Assembly: GCA_021234535.1 (NCBI GenBank)
Contig: CM037843.1
Coordinates: 21,421,911-21,485,910 of the forward strand
Direction: 5' to 3'
Origin: Stichopus chloronotus
Lineage: Eukaryota > Echinodermata > Holothuroidea > Aspidochirotida > Stichopodidae
Length of the DNA stretch: 64,000 nucleotides
This document shows, in pieces, positions 38,374 to 61,320 of this stretch. The notes below the pieces were generated by a model, which was given only the letters and a program-made list of their open reading frames with translations, ran no database searches and was not told where the DNA came from. A program made the translations under genes and the position numbers. The number at the start of each line of letters is the position of its first letter. Position 1 is the first letter of the stretch.

Positions 38374-41300
38374 AACTGAGACGGCCCTTGGCATATTTTT
38401 AAAGTTCTTCTACAATGAACATTTGCAAGACCACAAGAGTTGTATGCAGTTTGGATATCTGTACCTTTAGAAGACCTAGCAGTGTACCTTTCTGGAGAGA
38501 TCATGACCTGACGGTGTGACCGTAGTGTCAGATGACTTAACTAGCTGCAGTTTCTTCCTCTCAACCATGTACACCTGCTGCTGATGAGGAGTTAAGTTGA
38601 ATATTTATAAAACAGTTTAAGTCATTTGTCACTTGAGCTAAAAAGAAAAGGCACTTTCAATGTACAAATTCAGTGTACAGATTCAATGTACAGATTTTAT
38701 TCTGTGAACCCTTGTCTCTGAAGAAAGATGATTAAAAAAATTATAAATTGATAAAAATATGAAAAAATCTGTGTGGTACTTTTGCTTGTGTTCCACTTGT
38801 ATGATAAAATTAGTTCCTTTCCAAATCCAAGCAATCATTCAAAAGCAATCTGAATTACTCTACTCGATTGAAATGAAGTTTACATGCTCACAGCTACAAA
38901 TCACATAGGTAACAAAATGTAGGTTGCTTACTGCTGCTTATGAAGATGTCAACAATTTTACACGGTCAGTATGGTAGCATAATTTTGTTTATACCTATAT
39001 TCAGATGGTTTTACTTCAGATGGTTGCCACAAAAACTGCAATGAAGGGTTTTTCCCTCAGTAAGGTTTTGCTTAAGTCGGGAGACTTTACACGAGTATTC
39101 TCAGATCCACTCTCTAGGTAACTTTGTTTACACATCAGTGGGGCCATTGGTATGATGTTTACAAATCGTCAGCAAGGTAATCTCTTCATAGAGCTGTTCA
39201 CTCAGTGTTTGATCGTAAAATGTTACCATGGTGAGGTCTGTCATCTGTTTTTCAAAGAAAAAATGATGTGCAAAAGCTTATTAGAGTAATGTTACTTTGT
39301 TAAATCTGTTTAATCACCTTTTCTTCCGCTTCATTCCAACACAACAACCTTTCGGTACTCGGCCCCCCCAAAAAAAGCAAAAATGGTAAAGATGACACAT
39401 TTAAAAGTGCAAGGACTGCCAATATGCCATATGGAAAAAGGAATGAATAAACAAGAAAATCACAAAGATAACTAGGTACACTTGATGTACTAGATGATAT
39501 CAAACATAGTTATATAGTAAATTTTTTTAATTCTCATTTAATTAACTTCTTTTAATATAGTATACATTCTACTATATGAAAGAATGTATTGGAGGAATAT
39601 ACCTCATCGTTGAAAAAGAGTGAAGGTCATCCCTGGTAACACTGGATAAAAACAAATTTGTACTGCTTAGACTATGTACTTCCAATGTTCAAAACCAAGG
39701 TGCACTAACCAATGGTCCTACTAGTAAATGACAAAACGAAAGCAAGCGCTATGACGCAAAGTCTTGGGCCAGTGCAGGAAGAATCACATTGAACTGATGA
39801 AAAGTGGACAAAATATTGCCATAATCTAGTACTAAGTTTCTAAATATATGTCATAACTAAAAGGGAAATAGGGCGTTTGTTTTACAGGAAACATCCATAT
39901 TACTGAAACCAATGTTTGTGGGCGTAGAATGGTAGATTATTCAAAATAAGGATGGACAGTAGCCTTCATTTCAAGAAATAAGTTTCTCACAGATAGAAAC
40001 TCAGTTATTTGTTGCTCAACACCAATTTGTTCACCCAAACTTTTCAAAATTCAAAGCTAAAAAAAGCTATTTCTTTTGTCTGTCATGTTGGTGTATTCTA
40101 AACGCACTATTTCCCTGTAAGAAAAGACTGTCTCAAAATCCTCAAGATAATTTTCCCCAGTTGATCTATTGTGGAAAATATATTTTCTGATATTAAGTGC
40201 AAATTTGTACCCATTGAAAAACTCAGTACAATTTAAAATCTCAAATTGGTAATTTAAAATCTCATATTGATGCTTGGTATTAAAAATAAAGAATAAACGT
40301 GAAGAATGAGAAAATAATAAGGATGATATTTCTGTAACAAGCAAAGAAAAATCATTTGAGAAATTAGGTTTAACCAAATTATGAATTTGTGTTAGTCAAA
40401 TTGATTGTTTCATCAAATCATTAATTGATTTTTGTAATCTTCTCTGTTCAAAGCATACTTGGTTCAATCAAATTATCAATTTGTTCAATCAACATGACTT
40501 ATTTGATTAAATTATAAATTTACACTTTTCTCACTTGTTCAATGACAAAACAAAAAAAAAAAAATACATGGCTCTAATAGGCTTTCGTAGCATCCCATTT
40601 TACAACGAAATTAAATTCAACAAGTCTAACATCACACATTTAAATACACGTCTAGATACACATGACATAAAAATTTAAGTGTTAGGGGAAATAAATTCGT
40701 ACATGAAATCTTCCCTGAAACGACAAAAGTAAAGACTACCGCACAATGAGCCAGGCCCGACTGCAACTTTTGCGACTACCTACCAAACTCATCTCGAGTA
40801 GGACATCTATAATCCTCCTTGCACACCTGGTCTGGTCGCACGCAAATGATGCCACTGATGCCATCGAGTCCGGAATTTTGTTGCGTAGAAGTCTGGTCCA
40901 AGGATGAATATCCATCTCCAAATATCTCTCAGTACTTACGAATCACCGTCAAGATGGGGGTGGAGGGTGGGGCGAGGGGGATTGTTCTCCTTGAAAAACC
41001 AGGAAATCATAAGGTGTCTATGTATAAAATGGTGAAATATTTGATCAAAATGAAGCTTTTTTAATGTATTGTCAATTTCACAGCCAATGTTTCATTGTTT
41101 ACACATTTTTATAAATAATTGGATTCATCTCATCGTCCGTCTCAATCCAAAATGAGAGATTGTATTGGCTGATGTTCAGTAGGTATCATGAAAAACGATC
41201 ATTAAGGAATTCCACAGGAAAAAAAGTCTTTATTTGACCCAGTTCAATTAAAGGCCAATGCACCCGGCGAAAGTGTGGTGATGTCCGCTTCAATTTTCCA

Positions 41301-41984
41301 CTAGTACATCTTGTGCACAAGACACACGCTATGTCTGTGGGGCATTATTAATACCCATATGCCGTAGATATACAGTATGGTATGGGTTCAAGAAGTACCA
41401 GGCTTAAAGATGGGATCCTCTGGAGAATTGCTGATGACTGCCCTTACTTTTTAGGTGCATGGACCTCCATGGATCAATATTTACTAGCCTGTTTTCATAT
41501 AGACGCTTAGATACTTCGCTGATCGAAAAACAGTTGTAAATGCTATCAAAATGACAAAATGTACTTGACAATATTGATAAGCGAGCATACTGTTCACAGA
41601 ATAGCCTAGCACTGATTGTGTTGATTGAATAAACGGTAAGTCGCTCACCAATTATTCAGATAAGAGGCTTTTTGGAGATACTACTGGCGTATCTAGGATT
41701 TTTTTCTAGGGAGCGGGCAAAGACGTAAAATTTCCCCCAAAATTTTTCAAGGTTACATGGGTCTTGCTTGATCTGGAAGGTGAGTGTGACCGACATGGAT
41801 GGGGGCATAAACTGGACCCACTGCCGAAGGAATGATTTTCCGGAAAGGGAGGCAATGACTGGTTGCTAACTTTGAGTTAGTACTTGGAGTGAAATTGTTC
41901 CGGAAACTACCTAAACGGAGCATCACCGTGACAATCAGTTGAAGGGGAGCTTACAGAAAATTGTGGAAAATTCACAGGACCTCT

Positions 41985-42030
41985 CATGCAGCCGGAAATG
42001 GCACTTCCAATGCTTGTAAGTAAAATCTAG
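41985..42030 (+). repeat. Copy of dispersed GGAAATGGCACTT repeat family
   Basis: The core GCAGCCGGAAATGGCACTTC is shared with copies near 44,035 and 60,250 (plus), 61,085 (plus) and, inverted and more diverged, 43,530. Upstream, near 41,687, the text GGCGTATCTAGGAT is also shared with a neighbouring copy at 43,640. Element limits are not resolved. Confidence 0.5.
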
Positions 42031-42433
42031 GCAGTCATTATTTTGCGTTTTTGTTTGCAATAACATTTTCAATAAAATGAGCAAATGCAAAATGATCATA
42101 AAACAATCAGGTAAAAAAAGTGCCACGTAATGATAATGTGAAGCACTAAGTAAATCATTGAAAAATGCGGTCTTATGAAATTTCTACAAAATCAAATTGA
42201 ACAAAAGAGCTTCCCAGATTTTTCTTTTTTGTTTATTTTTTTATTTTTCCCCCAGAATTTCGGGTCCACGGCACTGTATAGGTGCTAAGTTTGGGTGCAT
42301 GGAGTGAGATTTATCAGGGAGACTATATCTAGGAGGAGTGCACCATCGGAATTTCATGGGAAATTTTGGTGTAACAAACAACTCAGAACGCCGGAATTAA
42401 CATTTCACACCCCCTGTTACGACACCACTATGC

Positions 42434-42690
42434 TTAAAGGCTGTATTGCATCACCCTAAACTATATTTTTACCTCCAGGAAAGCAAAATTCTCAACTGGT
42501 TCTAAGTAACAGTACTCTTAGATTGACAGCAAATTCGAAAGATGCAGAGCAGCTCGTATTACACAGCGTACACAGGGATCCATTGTTTTGATTACATATG
42601 TAGAGGAATTTAAGACAGGCTGAGGGAGGGACTAGAGATAGGTGTTTGGGAGAATTGAAACTGTCTTGGGTGATGCATTACAGCCTTTAA
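42434..42690. mobile_element. TTAA-flanked MITE, 257 bp
   Basis: TTAA at 42434-42437 is followed by AGGCTGTATTGCATCACCC. The other end is GGGTGATGCATTACAGCCT followed by TTAA at 42687-42690. The terminal inverted repeats of about 19 bp have one mismatch. TTAA duplications are typical of piggyBac- and Kolobok-type elements. There is no transposase gene, so this is a non-autonomous copy. Confidence 0.75.
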
Positions 42691-43630
42691 TTCAAACTTT
42701 AAAGTTGCAGTTAGCATGATACCAAGTGAGATTTTGATTTACGTCCCCTTGAAGAACATTTTCTTAAATGTTTTATTCACTTTTTTGTAGGCTAGGCAAT
42801 GTAAGTTGGACAATCCCCCACCCCCTTCTTTCATATGTTAATGTCTGAGCCTGTATTTATAAGTGTGAAATTGTGATATGATGGAATGGCACTTTGGAAA
42901 AATGTTAACTTTATAGGGTAGGCTAAATGCAAAATGGTGATATAGTTGATGCTAGATTTGAAATGAATATATCTCCATCAATGCCTGTTTTTAAGAAACG
43001 ATTTTAGTTTTTCTTTTATTTTACTTTGCACTGCAGGTGACAAATTCATCTGTAGATCCTGTCTGAGTATGTCTAATTAAGACTTTAACGCCTTTTACGT
43101 TCCTGCAGATTACTTCGGAGTAGCTGAATGATGTTGAACTAGTATTCCTGTTGATGCTTGTAATCGAAGACAGCTTTAATGACAGCTACACGTAGCTTTT
43201 TGTGAGGGGGAGGGGCGAGGGTTTCTTCGCTTTTTTAGTTTAGGTCACAAAATGGTTCCTGTCAGTGTTATAGTTGTACATAGATCAAAGGTTGTATACA
43301 GTTCCCCTTACTACACTATTAGGTCCCTCTACACTGCGTTGCACTGATCATTAAACCAGCGTCTTCACTTTCAACCTGCTCTAGTGAGGGGAAATATTCT
43401 GTAGAACGTTACTCAGGCATGCTTCATGCATGACGGTCAGTGATACACAAAAGTTGGGGCAATATGTTGTTAAAATACGAATTATGCGTGCAAATGTCTC
43501 ACTATTTCTTATCTTAGTACAAAAAATTGAGAAATGGGAAAGGAAGTGACATTTCCCCAAATTTCTTAAATTTTCCCCATGTTCCCCCATTTTTTTTTTC
43601 GGAGGGGTAACTTCATGATGTGCACCTTTG

Positions 43631-43650
43631 GCTACGCCCCTGGGCGTAGC
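43631..43650. repeat. Perfect short palindrome (9-bp arms)
   Basis: GCTACGCCC and GGGCGTAGC meet with a 2-base spacer. The phrase GGCGTAGCAAGGAT is repeat-derived (compare GGCGTATCTAGGAT at about 41,687), so this point is probably the junction of two repeat copies lying head to head. Confidence 0.7.
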
Positions 43651-43974
43651 AAGGATCCTTCTGAGAGTGGGCAAAATCGATTCATCGTCCCTGTTTTGAC
43701 CACCATCCTGGGGGAGGGGTATAAGTGTTAGGGTGTTGTCCTTTCAAGGCTTAAGTCAGGATTGCAAATCAGTCAGTCCACAGATAAGCGTAGGAGGCAG
43801 CAGGAGAGGTTTTTGGGAATGGGGCACACCCCCTTGCCTAAAAAGGATCATGTTGCCCTTTTTAGTTTGCCAATCATGGTCAAAAATTTACTTGTTTGAG
43901 ACATGTACCCATGGACCTATAAAGGTTAAAAAGGATTGAAGGGGGTCAGGGAATGAGTGCAGGACTATCTAGGC

Positions 43975-44100
43975 GAAACGCCATCATTGTTTGGCGAGGA
44001 GCATACAAGAATATTTTTGGCTTTTCAAACCCTCCAAATGGCCGGAAACGGCACTTACGGCAGTGTTCCCAGCTGCATGAAACCGCCCCCCCCCCCCTCT
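43975..44100 (+). repeat. Copy of dispersed GGAAATGGCACTT repeat family
   Basis: CATACAAGAATATTT, GGCTTTTCAAACCCTCC and GGCCGGAAACGGCACTT occur in order, parallel to the copy near 60,200-60,310. It ends in a poly-C tract at about 44,084. Confidence 0.55.
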
Positions 44101-44697
44101 TCCTTGAAATATAGGGATCTCATGCTTCCATTTTCTCAGTTAGGACTAATGAGATAAAAGGTAATGTAAGAAAAATGGTAATACATATAAGATGGGTTGA
44201 AATAATACAAAAATTATAATGACTTACTTATCCTGTTTCATTTATCCTTGGAACAGATGGCAAATAGTAGGAGGAGGGGAGAGCCGAAACATACCTTTAG
44301 ACCCCACTTTCGTATTTGTTGATAATGACCCATTTTCAACTTGAAAATAAAAATTGGGGTAGGCGGTTGAACAATATGTAAAGCAACGAAGCGATCCAGA
44401 ACCCGACTGGGTATATTTTTTGGTGAGGGGGGGGGGAGGTGAAACGCCCAAGTAAAACATGAATTTACGCCCGGGTAAAACGTGAGTTTGTTGCATGCAC
44501 CCGTAGTGAAACATTTCCAACGCAAGTAAAAGGAAAAATGACGTACTTTTTAGTAGTAGAATTGAAATAGTCATATGACAGAATTTTGGTTTGTATTGGC
44601 AATAGCTATGGTTGGCATTGACAACCAATAATTTGGGGGGTTTAGATAATTTCAGCGTTAGGGTATAAAAACTAGAAGAACATTGTTTCTAGAAGTC

Positions 44698-44862
44698 ATA
44701 ACATCATTTATTACCCAAGGTTTTGATTGGCAGTTCGGGGAGACGTATTGCCAATGCGCTCTGCGTATATGCGATTCCAACCCCGAGCCGCCTACTCGTA
44801 TATTGCGTATATGCAACAGGCGCATGTATGGCCAATCGAAACCTCGAATCAACGATGTCACA
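44698..44862. mobile_element. Palindromic MITE, about 165 bp
   Basis: AGGTTTTGATTGGC at 44718-44731 is mirrored by GCCAATCGAAACCT at about 44,831-44,844, and similarity extends outward (ACATCATTTATTAC against GTGACATCGTTGATT reversed). Inside, GCGTATATGCG and its complement repeat. Because it is palindromic, both strands give similar short open frames, which are not genes. Confidence 0.7.
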
Positions 44863-47051
44863 CCTTCCTGAACACCTTGTTTCAATTGTGTTGTTAATCT
44901 GTTTCGGCTTAAAGTTCAGTGTAAAAAAGATCACACTTGTGAAGCCAGGCAATTTCCTACCCCCCCCCCCCTTCTCAGTTTAGGCCTACCAGTTCTCCCC
45001 TGCTCTGTTTTCATATCATCCTTCCTTCCTTTTTTTTTGAAAAAAAAAAGCCTGGGAACTAAGATGTCCCCCTCTTACAAAAAAGTGAGGGGACGCATCC
45101 CGCTCCCCCAGGCTCATGATCCACACTGATGGTTTGGTCGGTGCAATCTACGGTAGCCTTAAGAGAGTGATTGTCGTACTCATGTTGGGGATGATTTTTA
45201 TCTTCCCAGACGGAGAGTAACCAAAATATGATAGAAAAAATCTTGTCTTTGAGATATCGTTCAGACCAAAGGTAGGAACTTGAATCGTCACCTGTGTTTA
45301 ATTTTCAACTGAAGACCCCATACGATAGAAATAAACGGCTGTTATGATCCTGTAAGCTTTTTTTATCTATAGAGCTATATGTGGGTGACATTACTGACAT
45401 TTGCAGTATTTAGCCCTCCGGCAACTGTAACATGAAATTTTCTTTAACTGTTTTAACGATATTCACTAAACAAATGTTAATTTTTTCATCCAGTCCATCA
45501 ATTCCTGTTTAATTCAGTGTTTCTCTCTCATAGTGGTAAAGTCAACGGTATACTTACACGTCTGTGACTGTATCTATATGCCAACCAAATAATGAAACGT
45601 GTTACAAGAGTAACGGTAGACACCTTATGTTAGTAGACCCTCGTGTAACTTGTGTTGCTATAGTGATAGTGCAGCTTTCTAGGCCTGGCCGAGCTAGCTG
45701 TGATCCAACGTACGTACAAAACACGTACTCTGGATCGCGCACAAACGGTGTAATGTAAATTGTTAGAAACTTACAGTTAGCTGAAGTTAGCTTTTAGTTC
45801 TAACGTGAAATGCAACATTGCTTTACGACTGTGGGTTGTTATAGTCGTAAGTAAGGTTGATACTGTGGTAAATTTGGTGAAAGCAAAACGAGGGAAGGAA
45901 GGATTAATCAATGTGGAAGAAGAGAAACACGTCATTTTACAGCATAGCATTTGTTCAAAGCTTTCACTAACGTTACTGTGTGCATCAAACTCAAGTCAAA
46001 GGTACAGTACTATAGCTAACACAGTATCAGTCTAGGCCCTAGCCTAACGGCTACGTCAGTACGTGGTATTGTTCGAACACTGTTTAAACTTTAAGTTACC
46101 GTAAAGAACAGTAAAGTGAACTATCGTTAGGCTACAGACTAAAGCCCTTGTGAAGGTTGTGCTCCAACTACTATGAAACCTGCATTTTGTATCACTGCCG
46201 GTAACTTAATGTAATAATCAATGCTTAATGTAATAATGACTGTTAATGTTACAGTGTAAAAATCAACAGGTTTAGTCTGAGACTAATGTACAGTAATAAG
46301 AACTGTACTATTGTTGTAAACTCAACTGCTAAATTTATTAACCACTAGTAAGTACGTTGAGAATCAATCACTAGACACTAATGTAAGAACTTTATTGACC
46401 ACTCGCCCTAATATAATAAAATTCAACATAAAATTCAACTGTTAGTGTAGGCCTAAGTAATTTGTAAAGTGTTGAGACAATTGATGGATATACACGTAGG
46501 GCCTAGCTAGGACAACCTACCTGTCTTATCAGACTGGGAACTGCTATTTTCGGGGAGAAATGCCCTGTGCAGAAATCGGAACAAAGATTAGATGACCATG
46601 CATCTGGGATGATTTACCAACTTTTTCCGTCATGCACACAGTTACCTGCTAGCCTATTAAAGAACTTTTCTGTTTAGTATGCCTACTGACAATAGATTTT
46701 TTATGTGATTGGCAATATTGCGCAAAGTCACAGAAGGGGAAATGTTTATCCGCACACTCTTGAACTAGGCTACTACATAGTATCTCTAGTGTGGTTTGCA
46801 AACATTCCAATCTGGGCCTACAGTTTTATAGTGAGTGAGGAAAACATTGTCATTGCATGGATGGACAATGTCATCTAGTGTTGTTGCAATATAAAATTTT
46901 CAAAAACGATATCAGGAGCATTTCTTCCTCAACGGCCAAATGATGTTATGATCAGTCAGAACCAAAACACACCTGAATAAATGGGTGTAAAAACAATGTA
47001 TTGTGTAGAGAAGTCACACTGTACAGCCTAAATCTAACCATAGGCAAGGGG

Positions 47052-47425
47052 AAAAAAAAAACAGTTGATCATCCGATCTTTATAAACAAAAATGGAACAT
47101 ACATGACGTGTTTTCATTTCTAATTCAAAATTGCTCCCTGTTTCTGTAAAAATTACTGCTGCAGCACTGTAATTCTTTGAGATTATACCCACATCAAGCA
47201 TACAGTACACTTAGCGCACATGGCAAAATAATCATGAAGTTCAAGTGTGATATGTTGCTCAAGAAATTTGCAGAACCTGATATACAGTATTTTGTACCTT
47301 AACTTTTTACTTTCAAATTTTCTGATGAAAATATGAAACTACATGATATAATTTTAAAAAATAAAAACCAGAAATTGATGAGTGGAAAAAATAATGCTTT
47401 TGGGGATGATCAACTGTTTTTTTTT
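47052..47425. mobile_element. Element with perfect 18-bp terminal inverted repeats, about 370 bp
   Basis: AAAAACAGTTGATCATCC (ending at 47074) is exactly mirrored by GGATGATCAACTGTTTTT (starting at 47404). Both ends run into A or T tracts, so target duplications cannot be read. The interior has no coding capacity. It fits a MITE of unknown superfamily. Confidence 0.6.
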
Positions 47426-47848
47426 GTTTTTTGTTTTACCAGGCCTTACTTCTGATGTGAGGCTTTATTTTAATATAGATCAAATTATTTCAATAAAGTG
47501 TAATACAACCTTAGGGCCTGATTTCTTGTTTCCATAGGTTTCAGTATGTGAACAAAATGTTGCCTAATAAACATTTGTTTTCTTCAAGTGCACAGACAAT
47601 ATTGTTTGGGACATTTCACAAACGACATTAGGAGCAAAGTCTGATACTTAAGGATATTGTTTGCTGATATCACAATGTTGCAACAACACTAATGTATATC
47701 TCAGACATCAAAAGTCATGTGACTGCATATACATAACAGACATTTCCTGGGCCAATGATACAGACATGTTGAACAAGTAATTTCGTGGCGGATGGGCAAG
47801 TGTCAACTGGGAGGCTACAGGCCGGTGAGACTACTGATCGCTGTACAG

Positions 47849-48242
47849 TGTCCTAAGTGCACAGAACAAAATAGACCCATTGGGCAACCAATCCACATTC
47901 AAGGATACTGTAATCGCAACATACAGTACAGCAAATTCGACAGAGATTTGTGTCAAACATTTTTATGAGGAAATTCTGCATGCAAAGGTTCCTGTGGAAC
48001 TGTTTAAGAAGACTAGAATTGGGAAGCATCTTCAAGATACTGTAGAGTTAGCAATCCTGAACTGCTTCAAACTTACATGCAGATTGCCAAGAATCCAAGT
48101 TAACCGTCCTGTTCCATCCATGCAAAATCCAATAGATGTTTTACAAGGAAGAAACCAATTCTTGGGCATAGAAGGTCCAATGTCATATCTGCTTTGCTGC
48201 CCCCCTCATCCCCCCTGTCAGAAGGGTTCAAGCAAGCCGTAA
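47849..48242 (+). pseudogene. Exon-like fragment similar to a TFIIS N-terminal (LW) domain
   Basis: An open frame contains TEICVKHFYEEI, then VPVELFKKTRIGKHLQDT. This resembles the TFIIS N-terminal domain of transcription factors such as TCEA, TCEANC2 and MED26, whose signature is close to IP...LK.TRIG..VN. The frame is open from 47838 and a possible acceptor, CTGTACAG, ends at 47848; there is no ATG. The expected last helix (Leu/Ala-rich, ending Trp) is not clear. It may be a real exon of an unseen gene, or a decayed copy. Coding past about 48,130 looks repeat-like. Confidence 0.3.
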
Positions 48243-57843
<9,601 letters not shown>

Positions 57844-60199
57844 CTGGGTCTATGATAAATTGTTAACGCTGCCCACCAAAGGGACTTCCTCAAGAGACCA
57901 TCTGAAATATGTAGCTTCAGCAGAGAAATCCAATGCACATCAGATGTGAGGGAACTAAGAAAAAATCAAACACATGTGTTTGATGTCATAAACACTGAAA
58001 ACAACATCAAATGCTTCATTTTCAACCATGGCCTGTATTTTTTTTACCTTTTGGCACATATTTAGATCAAGTTATTTAAGAAATATCTCCCCAGTTGATA
58101 TTTCCTTGGCTTTTGCAAAATGATATTATCCATCAGTTTCTGCAAATTGAACATTATTGGTTGGAGATTGCAATTTCTAGTAACATCATGATTGGAATTT
58201 TGTATTTTCTTTTCTATCTTCTTAGGTTTTATACCAAATACAATAGTAACTCAAGTGCTTTATTTTGTGTGTGCTACAGTTTAGCTGATACTCACAGTCT
58301 TTTTGCGTTGTAAGGGGCATTACAAATTGGAATATTTATTTGAGTGTCAGAAGCTATGGAATGGACTAAGCCTCCACTTTATTTTCAATTGTTCAAGTTG
58401 CAATCCATTAATATATTCGAGTTTCAAGGTTTCACAAAATGTGTCTGTAAATTCATGCTATGTCGTGTTCATCTGCCCTTGGCTAGCTTTCCAGTCACTG
58501 GCGGAGGCTGCGGATATTCTCCTGCCAGAAACTAGTGAAATGTTTTTGAGCAGTATCTAGCATCTAAGTGAATGTTGTGATTAAACACTGCTGGTACAGG
58601 CTTTACCATGATGGAGTAGACTAATGCTACTCAAACAGTTGGGCTTCCAACACATGCCCTGCTGGTTGGGACGCCTCATCAAACTCGGTAAATGCTAGTG
58701 TTTTCATCGGTTCCTAAAATTAGACTTGGGTAACACCTTACTTGTACCTGTTGGGTACATGGTATTTGAAGAAAATTCAAGACCTATCTTTAACATTAGC
58801 ATTTCTACAATACCTTTAGAACCTCAAAATTATTCACACATCAGACAAGTAGTTCTTGCACTCCAACGTTTAATCTCTGTGGTGTTTGAGATTTATTGAA
58901 CCAAATGAGAGAGCTATATCATTATGTACCGTGACGTGACCAAGTTTAACCTGAAGGAGTTAGCGGTGATTGTTTCTTTATAAAGTAGAAGACTTCTTAA
59001 ATGTAATTTAATTGGAGATAATAACTGAGTTACATTCAATAAGGCATACACCGGACCAAGAAATGAGAAGCACACGAACACCTCACTGTCTACAAAGTTA
59101 CTTCATCATATCATGTGAGTATTGTAATTACACAGTATATATGTCACTGATTTACACAGTATGCCTCTTTCCAAACGTTTTAAACTGGCAAATGGAGTTT
59201 GCAGTGTCTAAGGTTTCTACACAGTGCTTCAAGTTTTTCAAGTTTGCAATATTAGGTGTAGCATGTAAACAACACTATGATCTTCACTGTGTGTTTCTAG
59301 TGGGCATTTCAAAAGTTTGTATTCAATCCAGGCCTAAGTAGCCTATGCCTGGTTTGGTGGTAATTTGAACGTTACTTTCCTGGATAATAGATGCATAGAA
59401 AGAAAGGATTTTACAATCTGTCTGTGAAGAATTTGTATCATACTGCATTTTTTTTTTCTGTGGGGGAGGGGGTTGTGATCATGTATTGCATTGTCTGCAG
59501 AAGTTAAAATTTTATCATGCTTATTTAATTCACCTTGCAACGCACTAAACTGTGGCTTAGGCTAGAGCTTTTATGAAATGTATTGATTTGTATATAAGAA
59601 GATGATATTCATATTTTTTTTTCTTCCCATTGAACTTAATTATTAAATTATGGCAGACTGAATTTAGTAATAAAAAAAAATTGAAGGGAAAACTGCAAAG
59701 AGATCAACATTTCTTGTTATATATTTTGAAGATACATGAAAGTGGACAAGCTATCCAGTCTTCTTTGATTTCATCAGATCTACTCCTCAGTTTGAAGTTG
59801 GTTTGTGGAAGGTATCTTACGTGATTAATGATACATGCTAGGACAGTATGACGTTGATATGACTCCCTCAGTTTTGCTACCCCGGCAGTACACTCCTAAC
59901 GTTTGAAGGCACCTTAATCACCACAAATAGGTGCCATCCTCTCTTTGTAACCCGCCCAGGATTCCATGAAAAAATGCACTTAAAGTGAGAGCTTATCCAG
60001 GAAGTGGACAGCGTTTGGTGAGATACACCTACCGACGATGGAGTACCATCAATGACACTTTGCCTCTGATATGAGAGATTCCAGTTTGAGAATGTTTCTT
60101 TTCCTTTAAGGCAATACTTAACTAAGAACAAGACAATTTACCATGATCAGATTTGCACTGACAACAAACATTCGGTCGGTGTGATTCAGTACCAGCACT

Positions 60200-60310
60200 A
60201 CTAAGCGAAACATGACCATCGGTGGGAACCCATACAAGAAAATTTCAGGCTTTGCATACCACCCAGATGGCTGGAAATGGCACTTCCCGTGTGTTCTCAA
60301 CTGCATGTAT
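60200..60310 (+). repeat. Copy of dispersed GGAAATGGCACTT repeat family
   Basis: CATACAAGAAAATTT, GGCTTTGCATACCACCC and GGCTGGAAATGGCACTTC align base by base with the copy at 43,975-44,100, about 80 percent alike by eye. It lies in the ANKEF1 3' flank. Confidence 0.55.
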
Positions 60311-61069
60311 CCAGCCTTTAAAAGTTTAAATAGGGATCTTACGTCTGCAATTTCTCAATCGTGAGGTACTTCCCATCTATGACAAAATACATCAGATGGC
60401 TTGAGATACTACATCATATAAAAAACGTCATATAATTGAATTACCTGTATCCATCTTCTTTTATTTTTTGACCACTTGGCAAACTTGCAGCCGGACAAAC
60501 TCCCCTCCCCTTCCAGCAGTGTTGGAAAACTTTGCTCAGTTTTCCATGAACACAATTGAAAATCTTTTTTCCTACTAGTGTTTGCACGCAAAGCATGCAA
60601 GCAAATCTGTGTGGTGTCCGGGTTCACTTTAGAACACGGGTTGAGGCCAGCCGTGGAACATCTTGTAGGGGTCCAAGAGGCAGAACATTTGCAGTTCCTT
60701 GCTTATAAATAAATGGTAAAGCAGGTGCAGCTGCATCGGTGCAATAAGACTAATCCTTAAAATTGTAGTCCATTTGAATTCGCCACCAAAATGGAAAATA
60801 TTTTAAAGTACATTTATATTCACTGCTCATTGCTGCAAACCCCTCCCCTATTTTGCTGATTAGCCTATCACTGAGACTAAGTTTTAGGTTTATCAAAAGG
60901 AAAGCAGAATTACATAAGCTACAGCAGTAGGCCTGAGGCTCCCGGTTCCCCTGCCACAAGTGTAAGTAGACTTTGAGCAAAGGATTGAATATGAAAAATA
61001 GTGACTCCAATAAGGTTGCATACTTTCTCTACATAGATTTTTGTAGTGTACCAAAAGAAATTGATAAAA

Positions 61070-61320
61070 ATCTCTCAGATTGCAGGAAATGGCACTTCTC
61101 ATTTTCTCTGGCCTTGTTAATTTCTGCTAAATTTTGTTTACTTCTCAGAACATAAGACAGAAATTTACACTTCCACTAAGAATAATGTTATTTGCTATTT
61201 TTTGTTTGTTTAAGGTCACAAAAAGTGAGGGGGGCGAATGTAATAGTGTCCCCTCCTCTCCAAAATGTGGAAAGGACTTGTCCCCCCATCTCCTCAATTG
61301 ACTTCCATGGGTCAGTTCAT
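61070..61320 (+). repeat. Diverged copy of dispersed GGAAATGGCACTT repeat family
   Basis: GATTGCAGGAAATGGCACTTC near 61,078 shares the family core. It is followed by AAAAAGTGAGGGG and GTGTCCCCTCC near 61,218-61,255, phrases also seen near 45,080. Confidence 0.4.

Larger units (their letters stand above)
38374..47837. other. Repeat-rich intergenic region
   Basis: No gene is recognised. It starts with the COX7A 3' flank, then an AT-rich stretch (39,500-40,560). From 41,690 to 45,120 it is packed with degenerate repeats: copies of the GGAAATGGCACTT family, MITE-like elements (42,434; 44,698) and poly-C/G tracts. An element with 18-bp inverted ends lies at 47,052-47,425. Open frames here overlap on both strands and come from repeat structure or AT bias. 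Confidence 0.5.

Noticed and set aside
40736..40921. Open frames on both strands in a more GC-rich patch
   Set aside because: Neither strand shows a recognisable family or paired splice sites, and both are short.
44683..44983. Overlapping open frames on both strands
   Set aside because: They arise from the palindromic MITE at 44,698-44,862.
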